From positions 338,053-402,052 of the forward strand of contig MU404085.1 of assembly GCA_022695795.1 (NCBI GenBank): DNA of 64,000 bases. Direction: 5' to 3'. Position numbers and translations under genes: made by a program. The notes beneath the pieces were generated by a model that saw only the letters and a program-made list of their open reading frames with translations, made no database searches and was not told where the DNA came from. The DNA comes from Biscogniauxia marginata. Taxonomy: Eukaryota > Ascomycota > Sordariomycetes > Xylariales > Xylariaceae. Below are positions 45,432 through 58,903 of the stretch, piece by piece (the stretch's first letter is position 1; every line of letters starts with the position of its first letter).

Positions 45432-47287
45432 ATGCTTTCACGATATCTACCAGCCAGAGCGGCGGCAGTGGCGCTCCTCTTACACAATATATACTCCGTC
45501 TCGGCACAGACGCTACCGACATCCGGCGCCGCGGTGCAGTGTAACAACTTCAACGCCACGCACGGGCCGTTCACGCCGACGGCGGCGCAATCACGCATCG
45601 CGCAGGCGAACATATCGTCTCTGTCCTCATCGAGCACGGGGGACATAGAGGACGCGTTGCTGACGGCGGTGAACTACGAGCGCTCGAACTGGGCCGGCAC
45701 CTCGGTCCGGCTCGACCCCTTCTACACGGACCTGCCGCCGGCGCAGGACTGGTCCGCCCTGGGGCCCGGAAAGGTCGTCAAGGTCGAGCAGGTCACCGAC
45801 ACGTCGCTGTACACGCTCGCGCACCCGCTCGCCCTGTCGCGCATCGTGTTCACGACGCGGACTTTCAACGGCACCGTCGTGCCCGCGTCCGCGTATGTGC
45901 TGTGGCCGTGGCTGCCGCGGCGGTTCGGTACGGAGCCGGGTAGTAAGTCGTTCCCCGTCCCCACCCTCACTTACCCCCCCGGACAGCCAAGCATGGAGGT
46001 AGGAGCCGATGCTGATGATGTAGGAAACGGAACGACAAGCTCCGAGGGCGGAAAGGGAAAAGCAAAAGTGCCGCTCATCGCCTGGGGCCACGGCACGTCC
46101 GGCTGGTCGGGCGAGTGCGGGCCCAGCCACATCCGCAGCCTGTGGTACCAGTTCATGATCTTCGAGGCCGCGATCCAGGGCTACGCCGTCGTGGCGCCGG
46201 ACTACGCGGGGCTAGGGATCGATCACGACGGCAGCGGGGGCTTCGTCCCCCACGAGTACCTCGCCAGCCGCGCCGCCGGGTACGACCTCTTGTACGCGGG
46301 GAGGGCGGCGCGCACGGCGTGGCCGGAGGTGCTGGGCGAGGAGTACGTCGTTATGGGACATTCACAGGGGGGCGGTGCTGCTGTAAGTACCGGTGTTCCC
46401 TCTTATATGAATTTCATTTGGGGTGAATGAAGGTTTTTTTTTTTGTTCGTTGCAGGTTTTCAAGTCCGGCGTATCGAGGCGACAACTTGAGTTAAATACG
46501 TAACTAACGACCTCTTCTTCTTCTTCTCACCCAGTGGGGCGCAGCCGTGATCCTCGGCGGCGACGACGCGGAGGCCCAAGACCTGCGTAAAGGCTACCTC
46601 GGAACCGTCGCCGGCTCGCCGTGGACGTCCTTCGGCACGGCGCTCGGGCTGCAGAGCTCGGCCGCGAGCCTCGCGTCGCTCATCGCGCGCGTCGCCACGG
46701 GCGTGCACTCCCTGCTGCCGGCGTTCCGCCTCTCGGACTGGCTGACGCCGCTCGGGGTGCGCGCCGTCGAGCTGATGCAAGACCTGCAGGGGTGCCAGTC
46801 CATCGCCACGGTTCTGCTCTCTTCTTCCCCGGCCCCCGGCGCCGACGACGACGACCTCCTCGTCCGCGCCGACTGGCGCGACGCGACGCCGCACGCCGAG
46901 GCGTTCGACCGGCTGACTAGCAACATCGGGCGCCCCGTCGCGGGCCCCCTGCTCGTGCTCCAGGGCACCGGGGACGCCACCGTCAACGCGTCGGGCGTCG
47001 AGGCCGCGGTGCGCGACACGTGCGCCGCGCACCCGGGCGCGCAGATCGAGCTCGTCGAGCTCGAGGGCGTCGGCCACACGGGCGCCATGTTCGCCGGGCA
47101 GCGCGTCTGGCTCGACTGGATCGCCGACCGGTTCCGTGGGGTGCCGGCGCGGGAGGGGTGCGGAGGCGGCGATGCCGCTGCCGCGGAGGCGAGGACAACG
47201 CTGAGGCCGCTGTGGGACGTGGGGGCGTACCAGAAGGATCGGAATTGGTATATCGAGTGGAATCAGTACGCTTATGGGATTGCGTGA
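45432..47287 (+). CDS. secretory lipase (alpha/beta hydrolase, LIP family)
   Basis: Exons are 45432-46382 and 46535-47287. The intron of 152 bp (GTAAGT...CCCAG) is in phase 0, giving about 567 aa. I chose Met 45432 because it opens a signal peptide (MLSRYLPARAAAVALLL...VSAQ). The fold is shown by GHSQGGG (nucleophile Ser near 311, six residues before the splice), GTGDATV (Asp near 464) and GVGHTG (His near 498), the expected triad. YLGTVAGSP and APDYAGLG also fit the fungal secretory lipase family, which releases fatty acids from lipids or plant esters. It is longer than Candida LIPs because of an insert near residues 180-210. Codon use is extremely GC-rich, with long antisense shadow frames, unlike the helicase next to it. 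Confidence 0.9.
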
Positions 47288-50200
47288 GGGATAGCGCTGC
47301 GGAGTGGATGTGTATAGTTCGAATACTTATAACATGGGGAGGTTTTGGTATATAACGATTGACCCTAGGAGTATAAAGGTTTGATTTTCTTCGTAAAGGA
47401 GACATAATTGTTGGCAATATCGAAAACACGTTGTGAATTTATTGGCATGGCCATAGCAACTCGTTACATCGGTTTTCTTCCATCTAGATACAATTATTTA
47501 ACTGCCTTGTAGCTTAGTAGCTCTACCATCGCAATCACTAGTAACGAAGACATATTCATAGCATGAGAAAGAAAGGAATACGATACCAACTAAGTAAGAA
47601 AAGGGGATGTTTAAGCGTAACTAAGACACTTATTGAATTGTCTCTAATAAAAGCCCTTCGTGTACCAATTACGTTACTATACATCAAGAGCGTGAGCCCC
47701 AAGTGCTGTGTCCGAGAGAACTGGCGAAAATAGTACGCCGAATCGGTATAGGTTCCTTGACACTAATAATGGGCAGAGATACAGTTCTGTGTTTCGGGAG
47801 CGGGTGAAATTTCATTTCTCAGTTTTGAGTAGCCACGAATACCATCTTGGTCTTATGCAATCATGCAGCGTAAGCATTCAGGTCCAAGTCTTACCTCTAC
47901 ACCATATTTGCTCTTCGTCTTCCGGTCCAATTCGAAGATATGACAAGGCACACAATATTCGTTGAAGAAGAGAGTACAGCGGAAATGCCCTGTCACATGT
48001 TGAATGATAATACAGTTTTACACCCCCTCGTAGCTGCTATAACAAACCTAACTGCGGTACGTATACTTGCGCTATTCATGCTCTTGGCAAAATGTAGAGC
48101 AGAGACTATGACAAGGGCTGTTAGACTTGAAACAATATTTCAATTTCATATAATAATTCTCTTTAGTCTCAAGGGACTTAAGAGTCTAAGTTCATTCATG
48201 AGGTCCCCAGAATTCTCTGCCTATTTATACCCAATTTGCCTGCCTGAGGCATAGCTCATCCAATGCACGTTAGTACCATTGAATCCAACATCAGTATCTT
48301 TCTCCAATAACATTCTAGCTCATAACCAACTGGCCTTGGCGGCATCTACAGGTGTCCCTACGTGTGACAGAGACCCAAAATACCACCCCACCTACTGCGG
48401 CGGGACTTTAGATTAATCGCTTGTGGGTTTGGAGGATGTGATTGTGTCATTTAAGATCGGTATACGCGGTCCGTGGATCTGCGCGAATAACTTTGATCTA
48501 GTTCTGGAGTCTTGCTAGATCTCGATTTATGACTGCTTTCGTTTGAGACTTTTCGGAGCAGCAGAAGGAACGTTGTCTGGCCAGGACTCTCGAGATGATT
48601 TGATAATTTTTATCAGGCTTTTGGCCAATGTCGAGGGTCTTGAATGTTTTCCTCTCTATAACTGGGAATTCGTGCATCGTCGCGACTTGAGACATATGAA
48701 AAAGTGGTGTTTCTTGTGGTTACAGTAGCTTGAGAATCGTCTCCTTCAGCACCCTCTCAGGGCGATAGACTGATAATATTCTTCCAGTCGTAATTACACC
48801 ACCTCTAGCTGAATGTTAGGTCTGAAAGCTCGGTGCAATTATACAGAGATTACGTACATTAGTCAATCACCACACCACGGCTCTACCTAGCATGAGAGAG
48901 TATTCAGATGGCGATTGTTCCGCAAGCAATGCTGCCCCCTTTCATGAACACGGATCTCGTGAGATTGTCTTTCTAAGGCCAGATGTTTAAGGGTTTAGGA
49001 ATTGGCTCTTTTAAGGTTTTATCAATACACTTTCTAAGATCGTCAAGACCTAACCAAGATTCCCTGAGAGGGATTTGTTCCACAGCTGAGATTCAGCTTG
49101 CATTCAACACGGCTATCACACTCTAGTCCAAAGGGGCTTAACCAAGGACTATGCCTACCTACTTCACTACATCACAAACCTTGTGGTTTTCGTCTTGATA
49201 GATACTCTAAAGATCCATACTATAGCAGACTCCTTGCAACGTTAGATGTAGATTTTAAGTTGTCGTGCGTCTCGGCAAACGAGTCACCTCTAATACCGGC
49301 CACGATGGTGGTCCCTGAAATTTCCAGCATTACACGTCTCGTTGATATGAGTTGTCAGAATCGTTATGAGTTAACAGTGTCTCCATTTCTCATGCCAGTA
49401 TGACTTGTGTTTAGGTTTTAACACTAATGATCGATATATATCCATTGTGTGCTTAGCATACATTGAAATATTGTGGTTTATTATTCGGGTGTTTTTCGTG
49501 ATGTTTCTCGCTCACAATTGACAGGCCGGAAAGCTGGGAAAACAATCAGCCTATGTGGACATTCCTAGTACTCTTACTCAATGCACCGATGCGGAGCTAG
49601 CTCATAGAAAATAGCTGGACTGCCGCCCGAGGAAGGATAAAATGCATGTATATTTCCACGGGATAGTATCGATGAAATGCGATGAAGATATAAAGATTCT
49701 ACGAGTTGTAAGTTGGGTCAGATATTATATAAACTGGAAGCAATATATATTGGATCTAGTGCTGCCGTGTTCTAATACGTATGACAAGGTGTCGGTAAAC
49801 ACAATCCTATACCTAATTCAAGGTGTATGTTACGACGGGTCTCGTGGTCTGTGTTAACTCTAGTATACAAGTTTCAAAGAAACAACACGAGGAATACTGT
49901 CGTAAACCATTTTTTATCTCATAAGTAGATGTTTAAATTGATCACTGCCGGTGAAAATGTATCTATCTATCGGGTCCTAGGTCTACATAGATCTTAAGAA
50001 TCGCCGTAATCATCATTGACCTTATTAACCATAAGTAATCACCACAGTTGATAATGATTTGAACTTCAAGTTATGCTTTGTGACAATTTCTTATCCTAAG
50101 GTACTGTAACGGTTGATTTAAGATCAATCCAAATGTTGATTTATTTGCAGGGCTTTTTCTCTACTACATAAGGTTCTTAGGCTAATATGCATATATACCT

Positions 50201-50699
50201 AAGTAGGTATATAGCATTATATATATACGACCCAGTACTTATCGTGTCGTGTCTTTGTGAGTCTGTAACAGTTTCATATATGCCAGTAACAATAGACTTT
50301 TTTTTTTACGTTGAATTTAACAATGAAGCATGGACATTACAGAGCCCCATAGCCCTAATGTAATTAGTAGGAAAGTAATAAGCCAACGACTATTAAGATA
50401 AGACGAAGATGTGAGGGTAGGATCAAGTGTATTAGTCCAAGGTAAGTCTAGATAGGATGGGCGAAGCCCACCCTATATATCTAGATACAGGTGATAGGGG
50501 TCGTATAGACCCGTATTTCAACAACGACATTCTCTATCCAAGGTAAATCTACTTCAGTTCCATACTTCCTTATAGACCTGGCTTATCTCTCTGAGGACCT
50601 AAGTACATTCCATGAAGTATCATGCCTTGCACATTCCCCAACCGGTTGATTTTCCGTCCCCTAGAAATCATCAATACAAATTCTTTCACAATCTGTAGT
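47288..50699. other. long intergenic region with a solo LTR
   Basis: 3.4 kb with no supported gene. Frames at 47708-48254, 48498-48728, 49098-49403 and 49642-49857 show no domain, splice logic or coding bias. The solo LTR at 50391-50523 is near the right end. It is probably decayed transposon or gene sequence. Confidence 0.5.
50391..50523 (-). mobile_element. solo LTR copy 3 (133 bp) with 5-bp target-site duplication
   Basis: Read on the minus strand it starts TGTTGAAATACGGG and ends CTTATCTTAATA, flanked by ACGAC (50386-50390 and 50524-50528). It is the least mutated start of the family, with a GGGTGGGCTTCGCCC hairpin-like centre and the CACATCTTCGTC tail shared with copy 1. The inverted start TGTTG implies an original CAACA end; TAATA here is what two CA-to-TA type changes would leave. 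Confidence 0.82.
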
Positions 50700-51125
50700 T
50701 CACAGCCACAAAGTCTCCTTACCATTTGATCGGGTGGCTAGATTTTGCCATTCCCCCTCGGTCCTCGTTAATTCCATTACAATGATTTTCTTGCCTGGTT
50801 TTTCTTCCGAATCTCTGAAGTTTGGAGAATTGAAGATGCGCCTCACTCTACGTTTCCTCGACTCAAGGAGCTTTCCGGTGGGGCAGGATAAGGAGTAGAC
50901 GTGAACTTCAAACTCGCCGTGGTTTGGACCGGTGGCCGTGTAAATGTCGAGATATTTCTGTCGTATACGGAGGCACTTTAGGTTGTACTTCTGAGCTACA
51001 ACTGTTCCAGGCTGGTATGTCTCATCAGAAACATCATTGATTATTGAATGCGCATCAGAGTCGGCGGGCATCTTGGCCATCTTCAACGAACTCTTAAAAG
51101 CGTATAAGGGTCGGGTATATAACAA
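50700..51125 (-). CDS. small hypothetical protein
   Basis: A single frame of 141 aa; Met16 (codon 51078-51080, MAKMPADSD) may be the real start. The middle has a beta-rich look (KYNLKCLRIRQKYLDIYTATG, then FEVHVYSLSC) and is followed by a basic stretch (ESRKRRVRRIF) and IIVMELTRTEGEW. There is no signal peptide or membrane segment. I recognise no family. An inverted-repeat element starts about 130 bp upstream of its first Met codon. The frame may be a partial or lineage-specific gene. Confidence 0.45.
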   Translation of the reverse strand: MLYTRPLYAFKSSLKMAKMPADSDAHSIINDVSDETYQPGTVVAQKYNLKCLRIRQKYLDIYTATGPNHGEFEVHVYSLSCPTGKLLESRKRRVRRIFNSPNFRDSEEKPGKKIIVMELTRTEGEWQNLATRSNGKETLWL

Positions 51126-52005
51126 AACTGCATGTCAAATATATGATATGCGACTCAATAAATGGGTGCTTGCTGGTCCTTATATACATGTCCTTGGGGA
51201 TAAATCACGTTAGAATGGCACTTTTTTGAGATAGCTCCACGGAAACGAAGCAATTTTTCGGTAAGTAGATGACTAGTAGTTTGCTTAAAGCTCGGCGGTA
51301 CCTCACACCAACCAGGATGCTACGCGCATGTGCTGAAATTTTCACAAATAAGGCGTAGGGCGCGAAGGCTCGAGTAATTTCTATATAAAGTAATAAAAAA
51401 GAATTACATGAGGAAAAAAGGTTCTTTACATTAATAACAAGTTATATATAATTTTTTAATATTAAAATTAAATTATAATTATTTATTTATTTATTTAAAT
51501 ATAGTTACATTAATATATCGTTAATTAATTAAAAATATAATAAAGTACCGCCGGGTTTTAAGCAAACTACTAATCATTTACCTACCGGCAATTTTTTGTT
51601 GTTCATGCTAGGTAATTCGCCTTAAAGGTCAATTTTGAGTTACCTAGGAAGGTGGGTGCGCATCGGAGGGGTACATACCTCCGCGTTAGTGAGGTAATGG
51701 TGGGATGGTTTAGTAAAGGATCATACGGAACGCAGCCCAAAACTTGTTTGGAAAGGTGTTGTTTCGGTACGTCTCTGGGATTAAGGGTGCACTTAAATAC
51801 GTGTTGAAACGAGATTTGGAAGGGAGCCTGACAGTTGACTGACGCTTATTTGGGTCGAAAACTTGGCATTTCTTGGCGTGGCAAAGACTTTTGGTAGGGA
51901 CGTCCGTAATTGTCTTGTAATCGCCCCGCATGATTGGACATCTCACGAGTCACTTTACCTAGTCACGACTTGTAGCGCCGGCGACTTTCTGGAAGACTGC
52001 CCAAT
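51126..52005. other. divergent intergenic region holding an inverted-repeat element
   Basis: It lies between the small gene (-) and the GH16-like gene (+). The element at 51259-51588 fills the middle. The frame at 51710-51946 (-) looks like chance. Confidence 0.5.
51259..51588. mobile_element. MITE-like element with 43-bp terminal inverted repeats
   Basis: The left arm 51259-51301 and the reverse complement of the right arm (51545-51587) match at 38 of 43 positions, by eye; all five differences are transitions. They share GTAGTTTGCTTAAA and CGGCGGTAC. The inside (about 240 bp) is non-coding and turns extremely AT-rich from 51380 on. No target-site duplication was resolved because the outer ends are blurred. 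It fits a small non-autonomous DNA transposon hit by RIP. Confidence 0.72.
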
Positions 52006-53118
52006 ATGTCATTTAGGGACCATTTCAACCAGCTAAAGAATAAGGCTGAAGAGCTGAATAAGAAACATAATATACTCCCCATCGGTCAGAACAAGCCACA
52101 GCAAGGTTATGGTCCACCGTCTCATCAGTACTACCCCGGCCAGCACCAGCCTGCCGCGGGGCAGTGGCAGCATCCTCCGCCAGGGCAACCAGGGCAACAA
52201 TGGCAACAACCACCTCAGCCAAACTACAGCTCCCGCCCGGGTGGACCACCTCCTATCCCTACACACTCGCGACCTACTGCCTCACCCTCTCCTGCACCCC
52301 AGGGCCCAAGAGTCTACTGGCGCGCCAACTTCAGTCCGGGTATCCCGGTATCCCAAGAATTCGACCAGAAGCAAGGGCACGGGGACCCGTGGGGGTGGGG
52401 CAACAACGAGCTCGAGAACTACACCTCAGATAGCTCGAACAGCTTCTACACGGCCGACAACAAGCTAGTCGTCCGGGCCGTCTCGCAGCAAGCGCATCCG
52501 GATCCCGAGGCCCGGAACACGTCAGCTCGCCTCGTGTCCCGGCAGACGCTGGCAAGGCCCGACGGCTGCCTGACGGCCTGGCTCACGATGCCGTGCGCCG
52601 AGGGCATCTGGCCGGCGTTCTGGCTGCTGCCGCGCGAGCCGTTCGTGTGGCCCCACGAGGGCGAGGTCGATATTGCCGAGAGCTGGAACGGCGACTGCCA
52701 GAACCACTCGTGCCTGCACTGGGGCTTCTACACCCCCGAGGACGCCCAGAAGCATCTCGTGCGTCAGACGCACATCCCGGACATGCCTCGCCGGCCCATC
52801 CGGTTCGACTTTGTGTGGCAGTGCAGCGGCACGGGGGTCAGGGGCGATGGCAAGTCTGCGGGAGGCGGGAGGCTCATGTGGTACATAGACGGGCGGCCCG
52901 TCATGAAAAACCTAATGCCGCCCGGAACAAGGCCGATCGAGGATTGGTGTATTCTGCTCAATGTGGCGATGGGAGGTAACGTCTGTCAGGGGAAGGTCCC
53001 CCGAGATGGTGCCTATGACCTGGTTGTACATGGCCTGCAGATGAGCGAAGCGCTAGATGGCGGCTGGGAAAGATTTGATCAGAATTGGCATCACTGCGTT
53101 GATGGCGCTGTTATGTAA
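52006..53118 (+). CDS. GH16-like glucanase/concanavalin-fold protein without signal peptide
   Basis: A single-exon frame of 370 aa. Residues 1-30 form a short charged helix (FRDHFNQLKNKAEELNKKHN). Residues 30-105 are Pro/Gln/Gly-rich (PGQPGQQWQQPPQPNYSS). The GH16 domain fills the rest: NELENYTSD, WPAFWLLP and the catalytic EVDIAES (E-x-D-x-x-E), then a C-terminal MGGNV block. Such enzymes cut or re-link beta-1,3(4)-glucan. The catalytic Glu pair is intact, so activity is likely, but no signal peptide is present. The low-complexity head resembles scaffold proteins, suggesting a cytosolic or unconventionally secreted product. The domain part is GC-rich. Confidence 0.85.
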   Translation: MSFRDHFNQLKNKAEELNKKHNILPIGQNKPQQGYGPPSHQYYPGQHQPAAGQWQHPPPGQPGQQWQQPPQPNYSSRPGGPPPIPTHSRPTASPSPAPQGPRVYWRANFSPGIPVSQEFDQKQGHGDPWGWGNNELENYTSDSSNSFYTADNKLVVRAVSQQAHPDPEARNTSARLVSRQTLARPDGCLTAWLTMPCAEGIWPAFWLLPREPFVWPHEGEVDIAESWNGDCQNHSCLHWGFYTPEDAQKHLVRQTHIPDMPRRPIRFDFVWQCSGTGVRGDGKSAGGGRLMWYIDGRPVMKNLMPPGTRPIEDWCILLNVAMGGNVCQGKVPRDGAYDLVVHGLQMSEALDGGWERFDQNWHHCVDGAVM

Positions 53119-53862
53119 ACTCTAAAGCTACCTTTAGCGCAGTAGGTAATTGAGTTCTCGGTATGCTTACTTTCCGGGTCGCCTTCTCTAACCCATGAAT
53201 TGCTCGGTCATTTTCAGACCTTCCCCAGAAAGCACTATGTATATGAAGTAATTAAGATACTACTCCGATCAGGGTTTGATTTACGAATCACAATTAAAAG
53301 ATGGCCTAGAGTCTTTACTAAGAGCTATTTGATTTAATGAGCCTCACAACTTTGTGTCGGATATTACATCGAGAGCTAATCGCAGCTCGATATCTCAACC
53401 GACTATCATCTCCCCTATCTTGAGAGTTAAGCTAATCAACTAATATATGTAAGCCTTATGTCTCGCATTATATACCAGAAAGACTATATTATCTATTTAG
53501 TTGGACTCAAGTGTTGGTAAGGGGTATGGGAGGACAGTACTAGCCCCGAGCTATAAAGCTTTATTTCAACTACACCAAAACTTCCTTTTCAGCTTCGTGT
53601 TATAATGATCTAATTTATAGCAAATTTGTATTAACAGAGAATGCTCAAAATTGTCCAATGCCAATATTTCTTGCTTTATTGCATATCATTTATGTATTTG
53701 AAGACAGTACAGGTCGGAATCAGCAGCAAATTTCTACTATTTGAATATATTTCGTTACAAAATAGAAGAACGTAAGTATATACGAAAGCTTGAGTCCCGA
53801 CGAGTTGCACACATATGTGGGCTACAAAGCTATTTGTAGGAATAAGTTTCCCAGGTTAAAAC
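53119..53862. other. convergent intergenic region
   Basis: It lies between the stops of the GH16-like gene (+) and the subtilase (-). AT-rich, no coding signal. Confidence 0.5.
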
Positions 53863-55367
<1,505 letters not shown>

Positions 55368-58300
55368 GGCGAATACCGGGTAAGGACCAAAGAACGAGAT
55401 CTAGAGATTGCGGTGCTGGTGTTCTTCTCAAGCTTCCATCAACGGGTGATCATCATCATCATTATATACTCCGATCTCCTGTGGCATGTTGAGGAAGATC
55501 GAAAACCCATCGTGATGGTATCTATTCCAAGGTAATCGTTGCGTGATGTTTGCCAAGAGGTATGGGATGTCTGTCCTGCCTAAAAGACCGTAGGACAGGT
55601 CAACCCAAGACGGGCTGTCATTCTCATTGCGGATTATTAACCCAAAGACAACACCAAAAAGCAATGTTATGGTTTTCAAAATACGAACATTCGTTATTGA
55701 CACCAAAATCACGAGTCGTTGATAGCTGGGTTTAGAGCTATGCAACTCTGCGGGGGATTGTCCAGACCTGAGGTTAGTCAGCCATGAACTTGGAATGATA
55801 CCACACCACGTTGCTCTAGTGTGCTCGGCATCCCTAAGCGTACAGCAGCTATCCTAGAAACAGGGCTGGTCAGGCTTCCATGCGGCTCGCGAAAGGAAGG
55901 TCGATGTTACACTGAGGGCCAGGGCTTTACTTACCTGCTCCTTTAGTCGATAGACCCGGGACGTTGACTAGCCCAAGCGGCGAATCTATACTATCTCGAA
56001 TGGGCTCGCTTAGTCCCAATATCACACAAAATTAAGCTTATCTGCTATTAAGCATCGAGGAAGGCTTGCGAGGAAGATCCCGGCTTTGTCGGCAACGTGT
56101 TGTACGTGGCGGGCGGCAAATATATGCCGGATCCTTTATAACCACTATGGTGTACACGCAATTCATCAAGGCAATAAGAACAAGTTCCTCACAGCTTGAT
56201 ACAATTGCTCATCTGGAATAGAGTTACAGACTAATAATTTGCTTACCTTACAGTATTCAAGTCACATGTCCTTCCCCCAGCATGACTTAAAGCGGAGTTG
56301 AAGCCGAAGAAGCTTGATAAGCTGTTATTTCCGTTAGATCGTATTAAATCACGGAGCAAAATATGGGTTTGGCAGCTCAGATTCTCGTGGATACTCCCCT
56401 GCCGTTCTTACACGGGATTGAGCCAATTCCATAGCCAAGAGAGATGTAGCCAAGAAAACCACCAAGGCCATTCTTGACTTTGCTCAGTTAGCCCGGCGCT
56501 TAGAAGGACGTGACTAACGTCGGACAGCTCGACATATTCCCTAGTTGTCCGATAACCTTATGGAACATTATTATTGGTAGCCGAAGTTCGGACTATTGCT
56601 ACACCTAGAAAAACGACACGGACCTCGTTGCCCCTCTCGGTTTTAAGCCTACTTGATTTGGAAGATAGAGAGTGGAACCTTGAGAAACGCCCATTTTCAC
56701 GGTGTTGTGGGCCGGTCCGCGGTTTATCCGAATTAGAGTAGTAAGGTTTTCTCCGTTTCTCCGCGTTTGCGTTTCGCTAGATTTTCATTCAATCAACTGT
56801 GGGGGTGGTCAATGCACCCAGGGTTTAAATGCAATTTTTCAGTAGCTACACCAGATTCTCTGGACCATCACAATTACAACTACGTTCGTTTCTTTTTGGT
56901 TTCTTCATCCACTACATCAATACCGTGAAAATAGCCAACTTCACCGTGTAGATAGGCGATTCGGAACCTTGGCCATAGTGCCCCGATACGAGCCACAAGC
57001 CCCTGTCGGATGTGGAGCTATAGGAACCAAGTCCGACTGACTAGTGTAAGGTACCTAGGTTCTTCTGGGCAACCTCGTTAACTATCATCTTGATGTGCGC
57101 TCCAATGAAAGTCAATGATTGATTAGATAGGGAAGCTAGCTAACACGGGAACGGCCGTGAAAGTAGAGACTAGCCGGCATAATGAAGAGATATAATGCAA
57201 AGATATTAAAGACGGATACCTGAAAAAAAGCTAAGAGATTGAATGGAATGCTAGCCTCAAGAACACAACTTCTTAGCAAGGTTAATCGTACAGTTGTATC
57301 TCTTTGAGTATAATATTTGTAATGCTCCCACGAAGCCGGTTAGCATAATAGACAGCCAGACTTCTATTCATCTCCAGACCTGGATTTAGCTTTTATTATA
57401 TCAAGTAACATATGTTTATACAGCGTCTGTTCAACGTTGATACGCACGAATTCTCGTAAGAAAAAGTTTTTAATGTTGTACGTTTAACCATTCCGTGCTA
57501 AATGACCTACGGCTGAATGTTTGGGATCTGCGACTCCGAATTATGCGGGACGAACATGTCATATACGGACGGGAGCCCCGTATGTAAGACACGATTAGAG
57601 CCCTGGATTTCATTCTTACTGGTGAAATTGCTGACCTTTTGGGTTGTTAGCGTAGTGGCGACATAGCACGGTTGTCATAAGACAAGTTATACATTAGCTA
57701 CATGTAGGTAATATAGATGGTTGGCTTATAGGCCGTTTGAGGGCTTTGGGGGGATAGCGAAAAAACATCCTACACGTGATTTAGTATTATGTTCTTTCTG
57801 TCCCCCTAGTCATTTTTAAAAATATAAGCCTCGCTAAGAATTGGGATAATTGGCTTAATAGGGTCGAACGTGCGCATAGCCCTTCTTCCGCTAATTTTCA
57901 TTGGTCCTTTGCGGTCTCATTAAAGCATGAAATATCTCCGTGCAGGTAATGATACCTTACTGAGAAAGACTCTATATTCGTATTTGTATGTAGTAATTAC
58001 CTATTAATCTATTATAGGTACAAATTACCGACGAAATTCTAGGATCCAGACACCAAGCCGATACTACAAGATGAAGATGAATTTAGTTTCTACTGGCCAA
58101 TGGTATTTCTCGGATGACGAACACGTCAAATTCCTTTAGTTTTCTAACCCGACATTGGTCATAATACCATTAAAGGGCTTTTTTTCACGCCCACCGTCAA
58201 CAACAGCTGCAGGTAGATAAATATAGAATCTACCTTGATAACAGATTTACAGCTCAATGATAAATTCTATCGTGGGAACAGAAACTTCGGCTAGATCGCA

Positions 58301-58903
58301 ACCCCCCTTTCGCCCATTAATTATAAGGTCTATAAACTTCAGAACTTCCCTAGGGGTTCCCATAATGGCCTCTGAGGTATCTTAAACTGACCTTGCTGGG
58401 TTATTATCACATGTTGGTAGGATGGGAGAGATTATATTGTCTACCCCCGCTTCTTTCAGGAATCCGCCTTCAAGAAACCCAATTGTTCATAACCACAATG
58501 ACATGAAACATGATGATATTTTTAGAGGAAGGGTTTTTTTTTTCGTTTGCTAGAATTCGGGCGTAAGCATTTTAACCTCAGGACTATTTTCCATCCCTGC
58601 TCTCTACCTATGTACCTGAGTAATTGACCTGAGGTTGGAAATAATCAATGTTTTAACCATGGAAAGTTTCTTGAAGAGAATTGACCTAATTGCCTTACGA
58701 GGCAATATCAAGAGCTGTCCCAGGTGATAAAATTAAGGATCTAATTATAAAAGAAACGTATACTCTGCTCTCTTCCCTCATGTCTAAAGACAATCTGTAA
58801 CAAGAAACTTGAGATCATTTCTTATCAACGCACTCTCAAGACTTTTACAAAGGAAATCTTGATGAAAATTATTGTAGGTCATCTATTTACATCACCATAG
58901 AGC
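55368..58903. other. long intergenic region, nothing recognised
   Basis: 3.5 kb with no open frame I can support; 55428-55745 (-) and 55550-55735 (+) overlap each other and look like chance. The left end is the subtilase promoter. The rest may be old repeat sequence. Confidence 0.5.

Noticed and set aside
46460..47429. Long antisense frames (up to 205 codons) over the lipase
   Set aside because: Same cause: very GC-rich coding sequence suppresses stops on the other strand. The sense frame has the full catalytic triad.
47708..49857. Several 60-100 codon frames in the 47-50 kb desert
   Set aside because: No coding bias, no domain, no consistent splicing.
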